A DNA stretch of 64,000 nucleotides. Origin: Dissulfurirhabdus thermomarina. GTDB lineage: Bacteria; Desulfobacterota; Dissulfuribacteria; Dissulfuribacterales; Dissulfurirhabdaceae. The stretch spans positions 124,001 through 188,000 of the forward strand of contig NZ_JAATWC010000001.1 in NCBI RefSeq assembly GCF_012979235.1, read 5' to 3'. The notes below the pieces were generated by a model. It was given only the letters and a program-made list of their open reading frames with translations. It was not told where the DNA came from and did no database searches. Positions 38,443 to 47,459 of this stretch are shown one piece after another; position 1 is the first letter of the stretch; the number at the start of each line of letters is the position of its first letter. The translations under genes were made by a program, and so were the position numbers.

Positions 38443-40329
38443 ATGGAACAGCTCATGGATTGGCTCAGGAGTTTCTCCATCCGGGTGCGCCTTGCGGCGC
38501 TCATCGTCCTGGCGCTCGCGGCCATGGCCGTGGTGGGCGGCGTGGGGCTGTGGGGCCTCCACCGCATGGAGGCCGCCGTGGTCCGCATGAAGTCGGCCTC
38601 CCGGTCCGTGGCCGCGAGCCTGGAGCTTTCGCGCCAGGTGGCGGAGGTCAACCGGCTCACCAACGTCTACCTGCGGACCGCGGACCCCGCGCTCAAGCCC
38701 CGGATCGAGGCCGGCGTGCAGGCGCTTTCGGGGATGGTCTCCGAGGCGGACCGGGGGCACATCCAGCGCTTCCGGGAGGGGATCAAGACCATGGCGATCC
38801 GCCTGGACAGCCTCGCCGAAAACCGCGACAAGCTGCTCGTGATCCTGGGGAGCCTCACCGCCGCCCTCGAGGCCGCCGCCCGGACCGCCGGAAGCGGCGG
38901 CCCGGAGGCCGCCGTCCGCAAGGCCGGGGAGGTGGCCCGGCGCCTCGTGCCCCATGCCTGGGCCGTGCTCGAGGGCAAGGGAGACGCGGCCGCCGGGGAG
39001 GTCTCGCAGGAGCTGGAGGCGGCGGCGGGGATCCTCGGCCGGGCGGCCAAGGGCAGGCCCGCGGCCGAGGCGCGGGCCCTCATGGCCCTCCGGGAGGCCT
39101 TCTTCGACATGGAGGACATGCTCGGCACGGTGATCGCCATCCGGAAGAAGGTGGACGGCACCTCGGCCCTCCTCATGGAGAACCTCTCCGCCCTTTCCCG
39201 CTCGGTGGAGGAGCGGGTCCTCGCCGAGAGCCGCGCGGCCTCTGACCTCGCCCGCCAGGCGGCTTCCGTGGGCCGCCTCGGCACGGGGGTGACCGTGGGG
39301 GCGCTGCTCTTCGACCTTCTCTTCTTCCTGGTCCTGGGGGCCCTCTTCCTCCGCTCCATCCTGGGGCCCCTGGACGGGTGGGTCCGCATCCTCCAGGACG
39401 TGGCCGGCGGGGATCTCATGCGGCGGGCCCCCGCCCGGGGCGACGACGAGTTGACGGGCCTGGCCCGGCATCTCAACGCCTTCCTCGACCACATCAGCAC
39501 CGTGGTGGGAAACGTGACCCGGACCTCCCGGGAGGTGGGAGACAGCTCCCAGGCCCTCGGCGGACTCTCCCAGCAGATGCTCTCCGAGGCGGAGCGGGCG
39601 GCCGAGGCCGCCCGGGCCGTCCACGAGGAGACGTCGGCCATGGGGCAGCGGATCGAGGAGACCGCCGAGATGGTGGCCAACCTCTCCGTGGCCACCGACG
39701 AGATCGCCAAGACCACCGGCGGGAGCGCCGAGCTCGCCAAGTCGCTGGAGGGCCACATCGGCCGCAGCCGCGGTGTCATCGAGGAACTGGCGGCCCGGAC
39801 CCAGCAGATCGGGGATGTGATCGACCTCATCCGTTCCATCGCCGAGCAGACCAACCTCCTCGCCCTGAACGCCACCATCGAGGCCGCCCGGGCCGGGGAG
39901 GCCGGCAAGGGCTTCGCCGTGGTGGCCAACGAGGTGAAGGAGCTGGCCAAGCAGACCGCCGACGCCACCGAGCGCATCGCCCCGCTCATCACGGGCATCC
40001 AAGAGGAGGTGGCCCATGCCGTGGCCAGCATCGCCGAGAGCGTCAAGGCCACGGAACAGATGCGGGATGCCACCAACACCGTGGCGGCGGCGGTGGAGGA
40101 GCAGACCGCCACCTACCAGGAGATCAACGCCCACGTCCAGGGCGTCCGGGAGGGCACCGCGGTGGTGGGCGAGAAGGTGGAGGTCCTCTCCCGGGAGGCC
40201 GCCCAGAATCTCGAGGAGGCCCAGGCCCTCCAGGAGCAGGCCGCCGGTCTCAGCCGGCAGGCGGAGGAACTCCGCCGGATCATCTCGGGTTTCCGGGTCT
40301 CGGAACGGTTCACGGAGGGGGCGGCATAG
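38443..40329 (+). CDS. methyl-accepting chemotaxis protein
   Basis: 628 residues from ATG 38443, which follows GGAGGAGACGAA; an upstream ATG at 38407 lacks this signal. Membrane helices at about 15-37 and 285-310 bound a periplasmic helical sensor domain of about 250 residues. A HAMP domain and the cytoplasmic signalling coil follow, with the hairpin tip [20 protein letters not shown]. The ligand cannot be deduced. The C-terminus has no CheR-tethering pentapeptide. Being encoded between cheR and cheA, it is probably the dedicated receptor of this pathway. Confidence 0.93.
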   Translation: MEQLMDWLRSFSIRVRLAALIVLALAAMAVVGGVGLWGLHRMEAAVVRMKSASRSVAASLELSRQVAEVNRLTNVYLRTADPALKPRIEAGVQALSGMVSEADRGHIQRFREGIKTMAIRLDSLAENRDKLLVILGSLTAALEAAARTAGSGGPEAAVRKAGEVARRLVPHAWAVLEGKGDAAAGEVSQELEAAAGILGRAAKGRPAAEARALMALREAFFDMEDMLGTVIAIRKKVDGTSALLMENLSALSRSVEERVLAESRAASDLARQAASVGRLGTGVTVGALLFDLLFFLVLGALFLRSILGPLDGWVRILQDVAGGDLMRRAPARGDDELTGLARHLNAFLDHISTVVGNVTRTSREVGDSSQALGGLSQQMLSEAERAAEAARAVHEETSAMGQRIEETAEMVANLSVATDEIAKTTGGSAELAKSLEGHIGRSRGVIEELAARTQQIGDVIDLIRSIAEQTNLLALNATIEAARAGEAGKGFAVVANEVKELAKQTADATERIAPLITGIQEEVAHAVASIAESVKATEQMRDATNTVAAAVEEQTATYQEINAHVQGVREGTAVVGEKVEVLSREAAQNLEEAQALQEQAAGLSRQAEELRRIISGFRVSERFTEGAA

Positions 40330-40350
40330 GCCCGCGCAAGGAGACGGCCC

Positions 40351-43047
40351 ATGGGCATGGAAGAAGAGATCCTCAAGGACTTTCTCGCCGAGTCCAAGGA
40401 GAACCTGGAGCGGCTGGACCAGGAGTTCGTGGAGCTCGAGCAGAACCCCGAAGACGCCGAGCTCATCAAGAGCATCTTCCGGACCATCCATACCATCAAG
40501 GGGACGGCGGGGTTCTTCGGCTACACCACCCTGGAGGGGATCGCCCACTTCTCGGAGGACATCCTCTCCAAGCTGCGCGACGGCGTGGTGAAGGTGAACG
40601 AGGACATCACCACGGTGCTGCTCCAGTCGGTGGACCACATCAAGGCCATCCTGGCCAACCTCGAGCAGCAGGGGAAGGAGCCCGACGACGTCGCCTACCT
40701 GGACTTCATCGTGGACCTCCGGAACTTCGCCGAGAAGGTGGGCAAGGGCGAGGTCCCCGCCGCGCCGGCTGCTCCTCCGGCCCCGGAATCGGCCCCGGAA
40801 CCGGCCGCGGCTGCCGAGGTGGCACCGGAGGCCGCCGCCGAGGCCCCGGCCGAGGCCCAAGGGGCGGCGCCCGGCGGGGAAGGGGGAGAGGCCCCCCCGG
40901 CCCCCGAGGCGGCGCCGTCTCCGCCGCCGAAGAAGGCCGCGCCCGCCGCCCCGCCGGGCGCCGCCCGGGCGCCGCAGCTCACCGAGACCCACGTCCGGAT
41001 CGACATCCACCTCCTGGACAAGCTGATGAACCTGGCCGGGGAGCTGGTGCTCTCCCGCAACCGGATGGTCCAGATCGCCAATGCCCTGGACGAGCCGGAG
41101 CTCCTGAAGGCCAACCAGCGGATGAGCCTCGTGGTGACCGAGCTCCAGGAGCAGATCATGAAGACCCGGATGCAGCCCATCGGGAACGTGTTCAACAAGT
41201 TCCCGCGGATCGTCCGGGATCTCGCCAAGAACGCGGAGAAGCAGGTGCAGCTCCAGATCGAGGGGGCCGAGACGGAGCTCGACCGCTCCATCATCGAGGT
41301 CATCAAGGACCCCCTCACCCACATGGTGCGCAACTCCATCGACCACGGCATCGAGGCTCCGGAGATCCGCATCCAGAAGGAGAAACCCCCGGTGGGCACC
41401 CTGGTGATGCGGGCCTATCACGAGGGCGGCCACGTCATCATCGAGATCCAGGACGACGGCGCCGGGATCGACCCCGCCCGGGTGACGGCCAAGGCCGTGG
41501 AGCGCGGGGTGCTGACGCCGGAACAGGCCGCGGCGCTCTCGGAGCACGAGGCCCTCATGCTGGTCTTCCAGCCCGGGTTCTCCACGGCGGAGAAGGTGAC
41601 CAACATCTCCGGCCGCGGGGTGGGCATGGACGTGGTGAAGACCAACATCGAAAAGCTCGGCGGGACGGTGGAGCTCGAAAGCCGCCTGGACCACGGCACC
41701 ACCGTCCGGGTGAAGATCCCCCTCACCCTGGCCATCATCCCGGCCCTCATCGTCCAGGCCGCCGACCAGCGCTACGCCATCCCGCAGATCAACCTGGTGG
41801 AGCTGGTGACGCTCTCCCCCGAGGCCCTGCGCCGGGACGTCCAGGTCATAGGCGGCTCCGAGTTCTACCGGCTCCGGGGCGACATCCTCCCCCTGGTCCG
41901 GCTTCGCCAGGTGCTGGGCCTGCCCCCCGGGGGGGGGGACGGGCGGCTGAGCATCGTGGTCCTCAACTCCGGCGGCCGGAACTTCGGCCTCGTGGTGGAC
42001 GGCATCAGCGATTCCGAGGAGATCGTGGTCAAACCCCTCGGCCGCCACCTGAAGCACATCCGCGCCTACGCCGGGACGACCCTCATGGGGGACGGGCGGG
42101 TGGCCCTCATCCTCGACGTGGTGGGGATCGCGGCCTCCATCAACATGCGGGCCGAGGACACCCTGGCCAAGGGCGTCCTGGCGGAGGGGACGGCCGCCGG
42201 CGAGCAGGAGCGCCAGTTCCTCCTCATCTTCAACGTGGCCCCCGGGGAGTTCTTCGCCATACCCCTGGCCATGGTGAACCGCCTCGACAAGATCCGCGCG
42301 GCGGACATCGAGGTGGTGGGCGGCCGGGAGGTCCTCAAGTACCGGGGGCACTCCATGCCCGTCATCCGGCTCGAGAACTTCCTGCCCGTCTCGCCCCTCC
42401 CCGAGCAGGAGTACTACCACCTGATCGTCTTCCACATGAACGAGAAGGACGTGGCCTTCCTGGTCTCCAACATCGACGACAGCGTGGAGGTCGCCGTGGA
42501 GGTGGAGGAGCACACCTTCAAGCAGCCCGGGCTCCTGGGGTCGGCCATCGTCAAGGACCGGACCACCCTCTTCGTGGACGTCTACCGGGTCATCGAGACC
42601 TACGATCCGAACTTCTTCGATCGGCCCGGCGGGGAGGAGGGGCGCCGCGTCCGCATCCTGCTCGCCGAGGATTCGGCCTTCTACCGGAACATGCTGACCT
42701 CGTACCTCACCGCCGCCGGGCACGAGGTGATCGCGGCCGAGGACGGGGCGGAGGCCTGGCGGCTGCTCCAGGAAGAGCAGGTGGACCTCGTCATCACGGA
42801 CATCGAGATGCCCAACATGGACGGCCTGGAGCTGACCCGGAAGATCCGGGGCTTCCCCCGGACCCAGTCCCTCCCGGTGATGGCGGTGACGTCCCTCTCC
42901 GGCGAGGCGGACCGGCGCCGCGGTCTCGAGGCCGGCGTGGACGACTACCAGGTGAAGCTCGACCGTGACCTCGTCCTCGACGCGGTGAAGCGGCTGGCGG
43001 GGGCGGCCCTCGAGCCCGCCGGGGCGGAAGGAGGCGCGACGGCATGA
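40351..43047 (+). CDS. cheA: hybrid chemotaxis histidine kinase CheA with tandem CheW-like domains and receiver
   Basis: 898 residues from ATG 40351 with AAGGAGA upstream. Order: HPt domain (about 1-105, phospho-His in HTIKGTAGFFGY), a long Ala-Pro-Glu linker (about 130-205), dimerisation region, ATPase (NSIDHGIEAPE, DDGAGIDPARV, GRGVGMDVV). A CheW-like domain (to about 595), a second CheW-like domain (about 610-755) and a C-terminal receiver (about 768-885, ITDIEMPNMDGLE) follow. The composition resembles FrzE-type CheA-CheY hybrids. The receiver may be a phosphate sink or an output domain. cheW overlaps its 3' end by 4 bp. Confidence 0.95.
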   Translation: MGMEEEILKDFLAESKENLERLDQEFVELEQNPEDAELIKSIFRTIHTIKGTAGFFGYTTLEGIAHFSEDILSKLRDGVVKVNEDITTVLLQSVDHIKAILANLEQQGKEPDDVAYLDFIVDLRNFAEKVGKGEVPAAPAAPPAPESAPEPAAAAEVAPEAAAEAPAEAQGAAPGGEGGEAPPAPEAAPSPPPKKAAPAAPPGAARAPQLTETHVRIDIHLLDKLMNLAGELVLSRNRMVQIANALDEPELLKANQRMSLVVTELQEQIMKTRMQPIGNVFNKFPRIVRDLAKNAEKQVQLQIEGAETELDRSIIEVIKDPLTHMVRNSIDHGIEAPEIRIQKEKPPVGTLVMRAYHEGGHVIIEIQDDGAGIDPARVTAKAVERGVLTPEQAAALSEHEALMLVFQPGFSTAEKVTNISGRGVGMDVVKTNIEKLGGTVELESRLDHGTTVRVKIPLTLAIIPALIVQAADQRYAIPQINLVELVTLSPEALRRDVQVIGGSEFYRLRGDILPLVRLRQVLGLPPGGGDGRLSIVVLNSGGRNFGLVVDGISDSEEIVVKPLGRHLKHIRAYAGTTLMGDGRVALILDVVGIAASINMRAEDTLAKGVLAEGTAAGEQERQFLLIFNVAPGEFFAIPLAMVNRLDKIRAADIEVVGGREVLKYRGHSMPVIRLENFLPVSPLPEQEYYHLIVFHMNEKDVAFLVSNIDDSVEVAVEVEEHTFKQPGLLGSAIVKDRTTLFVDVYRVIETYDPNFFDRPGGEEGRRVRILLAEDSAFYRNMLTSYLTAAGHEVIAAEDGAEAWRLLQEEQVDLVITDIEMPNMDGLELTRKIRGFPRTQSLPVMAVTSLSGEADRRRGLEAGVDDYQVKLDRDLVLDAVKRLAGAALEPAGAEGGATA

Positions 43048-43559
43048 CGGGCGCACACCAGCATCTTCCGGCAGCGGCGGACCCGGCCTCCGGAGAGGTC
43101 CGGGCCCGGGAGGCGGAGCAGTTCGTGACCTTCCACTTCGGGCGGCATCTCTTCGGCCTCCCCATCGACGAGGTGATCGAGATCAACCGGGCCCTGGAGA
43201 TCACGCCCGTTCCACTCGGCCCGCCCTACGTGGCCGGGGTGGTGAACCTCCGGGGCCAGATCCTCACCGCCATCCACCTGGCCCGGCGGGTCGGCCTGGC
43301 CGACGCGGAGGAGGAACGGGGCACCTACAACAACGTGATCATCGGGGACCGGGACGAGCCGGTGAGCCTCCTGGTGGAAGAGATCGGCGACGTCATGTCC
43401 ATCCCGGCCCTCCTCATCGAGCCGCCGCCCCCGCTCATCTCGGGCATGAACGTCCGGTTCGTGAAGCAGGTCTGCAAGCTCCAGGATCGGCTGCTCATCA
43501 TCCTGGACGGCGAGGCCCTCCAGCAGGGAGAGGCGGAACGGGGAGCGGAACGGGAATAG
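43044..43559 (+). CDS. cheW: chemotaxis coupling protein CheW
   Basis: 171 residues. A single CheW domain follows a short N-terminal extension: VTFHFGRHLFGLPIDEVIEI, LGPPYVAGVVNLRGQIL and LVEEIGDVMSIP. It links the receptor to CheA. Its ATG overlaps the cheA stop. The DnaJ-like gene follows after 27 bp. Confidence 0.95.
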   Translation: MTGAHQHLPAAADPASGEVRAREAEQFVTFHFGRHLFGLPIDEVIEINRALEITPVPLGPPYVAGVVNLRGQILTAIHLARRVGLADAEEERGTYNNVIIGDRDEPVSLLVEEIGDVMSIPALLIEPPPPLISGMNVRFVKQVCKLQDRLLIILDGEALQQGEAERGAERE

Positions 43560-43586
43560 GGCCGGGGCGGCGGGGGCCGGGGCACG

Positions 43587-44564
43587 ATGGATCCATGGGA
43601 GCTGCTCGGGGTGCCGCGGTCCGCGACCCTGGACGAGATCAAGCGGGCCTACCGGGAGCGGGCGCGGCGGTGCCACCCGGACGCGGCCGGCGGCGGCCCG
43701 GCCCGCGCGGAGGAGTTCCGGCGGCTCCGGGCGGCCTACGAGGCCCTGGTCCGCCGTGCCTGGCGCGGCGGGGCGGTCGAGCCGGCGGCTCCGCCTGCCG
43801 GGGACGGCACCTTCCTGTTCCTCGAGGTGTCGGCCCGGGAGGCCCTGGCCGGCACCCGGCGGGACGTGGAGGTCGCAGACCGGGAGGTCTTCTGCCCCGT
43901 CTGCGACGGTGCGGGCCGGCGGCCCGGGCGGGGCGAGCGTGCCTGCCCGGCGTGCGGCGGCACGGGGTCCGACCTCCTCCCCTGGGGGGAGGGGCACCTC
44001 CGGGTCCTGTGCACGACCTGCGGCGGGACGGGCTTCGTCGGCCGCCCGGTGTGCGACCGGTGCGGGGGGCGGGGCCGGGTGCTCCGCCGGCGCCGGGTCG
44101 CGGTGCGGCTCCCGCCCGGGGTCCGGGACGGGACGGTGCTGCACCTTCCGGGGCAGGGGCCGGCCCACGGCGAGGGGGCGGAACGCTCCCCCCTCTACGT
44201 GGAGGTCCGGGTCCGCTTCCCCCCGGGCTGGCGGCTCGAGGGGAACGACGTCCACGCGCCGGTGGCGGTGGACGTCTGGACGGCGCTCCTCGGCGGCCAG
44301 GTGGCCGTCCCCACCCTGGAGGGGCACGTGCTGGTGCAGGTGCCCGCCGGATCGGGCGACGGGTGTCGCCTCCAGGCGCCGGGAAAGGGCTGGCGCGACG
44401 CCGCCGGGCGGCGCGGGGACCACGTGGCCCGGGTGCGGCTCCGGCTGCCCCGGCGGCCCGGCCCGCTGGCCGAGGCCCTGGTCCGGTGGCTCCGGGCGGT
44501 GTGGCCTGTGGCGGGTATGGAGGGACGGCGCGCGCTCCCTCCCGCCGGGGACGAAAGGGACTGA
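43587..44564 (+). CDS. DnaJ-like co-chaperone lacking the Gly/Phe linker
   Basis: 325 residues, shorter than canonical DnaJ (about 375). The J domain (about 1-52) has the HPD motif in RCHPDAAGGG. Four CxxCxGxG-type zinc repeats follow (CPVCDGAG, CPACGGTG, CTTCGGTG, CDRCGGRG), then the substrate-binding beta-domains. The Gly/Phe-rich segment normally between J domain and zinc finger is missing. It is placed inside the chemosensory operon rather than with dnaK. It may serve a specific client, but nothing in the sequence shows which. Confidence 0.85.
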   Translation: MDPWELLGVPRSATLDEIKRAYRERARRCHPDAAGGGPARAEEFRRLRAAYEALVRRAWRGGAVEPAAPPAGDGTFLFLEVSAREALAGTRRDVEVADREVFCPVCDGAGRRPGRGERACPACGGTGSDLLPWGEGHLRVLCTTCGGTGFVGRPVCDRCGGRGRVLRRRRVAVRLPPGVRDGTVLHLPGQGPAHGEGAERSPLYVEVRVRFPPGWRLEGNDVHAPVAVDVWTALLGGQVAVPTLEGHVLVQVPAGSGDGCRLQAPGKGWRDAAGRRGDHVARVRLRLPRRPGPLAEALVRWLRAVWPVAGMEGRRALPPAGDERD

Positions 44565-44573
44565 GGCGCTCCA

Positions 44574-45788
44574 ATGGACCTCTTCATCGGCCGCCAGCCC
44601 ATCTTCGACCGCTCCCAGCGGGTGGTGGCCTACGAGCTCCTCTACCGTTCCGGCCGGACCAACGCCTTTCCCGGCCTCGACGGCAACGAGGCCACCTCCC
44701 GCCTCCTCTTCAACGTCTTCAACTCGCCCTCCCTGGACGCCATAACGGGCGGCCGCCGGGTCTTCGTGAACTTCACCCGGGATCTTCTGCTCTCCGGGGC
44801 CCCGGTCCCCATCGCGCCGGAGCTGCTCACCGTGGAGATCCTCGAGGACATGGAGGTGGACCGGGCCCTGATCGCCGCCTGCCGGGATCTCCTGAGACGG
44901 GGCTACCGCCTCGCCCTGGACGACTTCGTCCTCACCGACGCCACCGCCGAGCTGGTGCCCCTGGCCTCGGTGATCAAGGTGGACTGGCGGGCCACGCCCC
45001 CCGAGAGGGTCCGGGAGCTGGTGGCCCGGCTCTCGGGGCGGAACCTGGCGCTCCTGGCCGAGAAGATCGAGACCCGCCAGGAGTTCGACCAGGCCCGGGC
45101 CATGGGGTTCCACTACTTTCAGGGCTTCTTCTTCCGACGCCCGGTCATCCTCCAGCGGACGGAGGTCCCGGCCAGCCACTGGTCCTACCTCCAGATCCTC
45201 CAGGCCCTCCAGCACCCCCGCCTCGACTTCGCGGAGGTGGAGAAGATCGTGGCCGCCGACGCCACGCTCACCCTGAAGCTCCTCCGCTACATCAACTCCG
45301 CCGCCTTCGCCCTCCAGTCGAAGATCTCCTCCATTCGGCAGGCCATCGTGCTCCTGGGGGAGCGCAACGTCCGCCAGTGGCTCTCCCTCTTCGTCATGGC
45401 CCGCATGGGCGACGACAAGCCACGGGAGAACGTGACCCTCGCCTGCATCCGGGCCCGGTGCGGGGAGCTCCTCGCCCGGCGGCGGCGCCAGGCCGACAAG
45501 GCCCCCAGCGTCTTCCTGCTCGGCGTCCTCTCGGTGCTCGACACCCTCATGGGCCGGCCCCTTGCGGAACTCCTCGAGGGGCTCCCCCTCGACCCCGACA
45601 TCGTGGAGGCCCTGCTCCGGGCTCGGGGCCCGCTGGCCGACTACCTCCGCCTCATCATCGCCTACGAGCGGGGGCTCTGGCCCTCGGTGGAGCGGTTGGC
45701 CGAGGGGATGGGGCTCGACCCGGCGGAGGTGACGGAGACCTACCTCGAGGCCATCAAGTGGGCCGAGGAGTTCATGCAGGTGGCCTGA
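44574..45788 (+). CDS. degenerate EAL plus HDOD domain protein (YuxH-like)
   Basis: 404 residues. The N-terminal EAL-like domain (about 1-195) begins FIGRQPIFDRSQRVVAYELLYRS and has KVDWRATPP and LLAEKIET. The catalytic DDFGTG loop reads DDFVLTD, so phosphodiesterase activity is doubtful. The C-terminal HDOD domain (about 200-400, INSAAFALQSKISSIRQAIVLLG) is common in signalling proteins linked to motility. It starts 9 bp after the DnaJ-like gene and ends the operon, overlapping the convergent radical SAM gene by 17 bp. Confidence 0.88.
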   Translation: MDLFIGRQPIFDRSQRVVAYELLYRSGRTNAFPGLDGNEATSRLLFNVFNSPSLDAITGGRRVFVNFTRDLLLSGAPVPIAPELLTVEILEDMEVDRALIAACRDLLRRGYRLALDDFVLTDATAELVPLASVIKVDWRATPPERVRELVARLSGRNLALLAEKIETRQEFDQARAMGFHYFQGFFFRRPVILQRTEVPASHWSYLQILQALQHPRLDFAEVEKIVAADATLTLKLLRYINSAAFALQSKISSIRQAIVLLGERNVRQWLSLFVMARMGDDKPRENVTLACIRARCGELLARRRRQADKAPSVFLLGVLSVLDTLMGRPLAELLEGLPLDPDIVEALLRARGPLADYLRLIIAYERGLWPSVERLAEGMGLDPAEVTETYLEAIKWAEEFMQVA

Positions 45789-47139
45789 GGCCGGGCGCCG
45801 GGAGGGCGTCGAGGCAGGGGTTGAAGTAGCCGATCCGAAGGGCCGGGAAGCGGGCGGCAAGCCGCCGGACGAGGGCCCGGACCCCGATCCGCGGCTCGTC
45901 CGCCCGGTCGGGGACCTGTTCCAGGAACCAGTCGGGGTCGATGTTGTGGTTCCGGAGTTGGATGAGATCCAACCCCAGTTCCCCGACCAGGTCTTCCAGG
46001 GCCGCCGCCTCCGCCTCCTGGTCGCTCAGCCCGGGAAAGACGAAGTAGTTCAGGCTCACGAAGAGCCCGGCCCGCTTCGCCCGCCGCCAGGTCTCCACCA
46101 CGTCGTCGAAGACATAGCCCACCGGCCGGTAGTAGGCGGCGTAGCGGTCGGGCCGGGCGCTGTTCAGGCTGATGCGGAGGCTGTCGAGCCCGGCGGCGGC
46201 GAGCCGCTCCACGGCGCCGGGACGGCTCGCGTTGGAGTTGAGGTTCACGGTGCCGCGGCGGGTCCGGGCCCGGATGGCCCGGATGGCCTCCTCGAGGAGC
46301 GCGGCCTGGAGGAGCGGCTCCCCCTCGCAGCCCTGGCCGAAGCTCACCACGGGGCGCGGTGCCCGCTCGAGGTGGGGGACGGCCACCCCGGCGATCTCGT
46401 CCGCCGTCGGGGTGAAGCGGATGCGTTCCTGGGGCCGCTGCGGGCCCCCGGGTCCCTGGAGGGAGAGGCAGCCCAGGCACCGCGCGTTGCAGGCGGGTGA
46501 GGCGGGCAGCGGGGCCTCCCACCGGCCGAGAAAGTAGTTCCGGGCGGCGGGGCAGGCGTAGGTGAGGGCGCATTTCCCCAGGTGTTGCACCAGGCGGTTT
46601 CCGGGCGCCGCCTTCATGGCGGCGGCGGCCCGGCGCCGGATCCGTTCCGGGTCGAACCGGGCGGGGTCCTGGCGGGGGTCGGGGTCGCTCCGGAATCCGG
46701 CCGCCCAGAACCGGCCCTTCCACCACCCCACCGCCGTGTAGGCGAAGAGGGGGAGGGGGGCGAGATCCGGCCGGGTCCGCTGGAAGGCGGCCAGGGCGGT
46801 CTGGGTGTGGGCCGGGGCCATGAAGGCCGCCACGGCCTGGACCGGGGCGCCGGGGCGGAAGGGGTCTTCGTCCAGGGCCACCATCTCGTCCCGGTCCGGG
46901 TCCCAGCCCACGGGGCGGCGCTCCGGCAGCACGAAGAGCTCGCTCCCCTCCGGGAGCGGGATCAGGTCCTCCGGGGGCACGGGATGGAAGAGGCGGCCGC
47001 TCCGGCCCGCCATGCGAAGCCCGGGGTAGTCGAAGATCCGCCCCCGGGTGTCGGCGCAGACGAGGTGCGGGATGCCGTCGGGATGAGCCGGGCGCCGGGG
47101 TGGGCGCCTTTGGCGATGGCGTCGGGCGGGTTTCGGCAT
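45772..47139 (-). CDS. radical SAM protein of unknown substrate
   Basis: 455 residues from ATG 47139; the basic first 20 residues may not all be translated. The 4Fe-4S radical SAM motif is CNARCLGC at about residue 215. SFGQGCEGEPLL and NLNSNASRP match core strands of the SAM-binding barrel. The N-terminal 200 residues carry a separate conserved-looking region (HLVCADTRGRIFDYPGL, CALTYACPAARNYFLGRW). Homologues with this layout are unassigned to my knowledge. A promoter at 47191-47220 reads toward it. Its 3' end overlaps the EAL-HDOD gene tail to tail. Confidence 0.82.
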   Translation of the reverse strand: MPKPARRHRQRRPPRRPAHPDGIPHLVCADTRGRIFDYPGLRMAGRSGRLFHPVPPEDLIPLPEGSELFVLPERRPVGWDPDRDEMVALDEDPFRPGAPVQAVAAFMAPAHTQTALAAFQRTRPDLAPLPLFAYTAVGWWKGRFWAAGFRSDPDPRQDPARFDPERIRRRAAAAMKAAPGNRLVQHLGKCALTYACPAARNYFLGRWEAPLPASPACNARCLGCLSLQGPGGPQRPQERIRFTPTADEIAGVAVPHLERAPRPVVSFGQGCEGEPLLQAALLEEAIRAIRARTRRGTVNLNSNASRPGAVERLAAAGLDSLRISLNSARPDRYAAYYRPVGYVFDDVVETWRRAKRAGLFVSLNYFVFPGLSDQEAEAAALEDLVGELGLDLIQLRNHNIDPDWFLEQVPDRADEPRIGVRALVRRLAARFPALRIGYFNPCLDALPAPGLRPPA

Positions 47140-47190
47140 GGGCGGGTTGAGGGGCCGGGCCCTTCCAGGTTAACTTGGGGCGGCGCGGGC

Positions 47191-47220
47191 AGTATAGCGG
47201 CCCGCCGGGGGGGTGTCCAA
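47191..47220 (-). promoter_or_regulatory. promoter of the radical SAM gene (sigma-70 type)
   Basis: The minus strand reads TTGGAC (47220-47215), an 18-bp spacer and TATACT (47196-47191), giving a leader of about 45 bases to the ATG at 47139. Confidence 0.55.
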
Positions 47221-47306
47221 CCGGGAGGCCCGAGGGCCCTCGGCCCGCCGCCGGGGAGGGCCGCGCGGTCGTGCCCCGCTCCGGCCGCGCGCGAGTGCGC
47301 CATGAT

Positions 47307-47459
47307 CATGCCGTCACAAAAAGTCGCGGGCTTCCTTTGTTTTGGATGCCCGCGTCATTGCGGCGGAGCCAAGTGCGCCTCATTATGTGGCATCCTCGCG
47401 CCTTGCGGCAGGCGATTCTTGCTGAGCCATCCACTCAGAGGACTTTTTGCGGGGCCATC
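47307..47459 (-). repeat. dispersed palindromic element, copy D (at the start codon of pepP)
   Basis: A 153-bp copy in the orientation of B and F: GCCGTCACAAAAAGTCGCGGG at one end, ATCCTCGCGCCTTGC, CTTGCTGAGCCATCCACTCAG and CTTTTTGCGGGGCCATC at the other. The central palindrome has decayed. Flanked by ATGAT (47302-47306 and 47460-47464), a candidate target duplication containing the pepP start codon. Confidence 0.83.
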
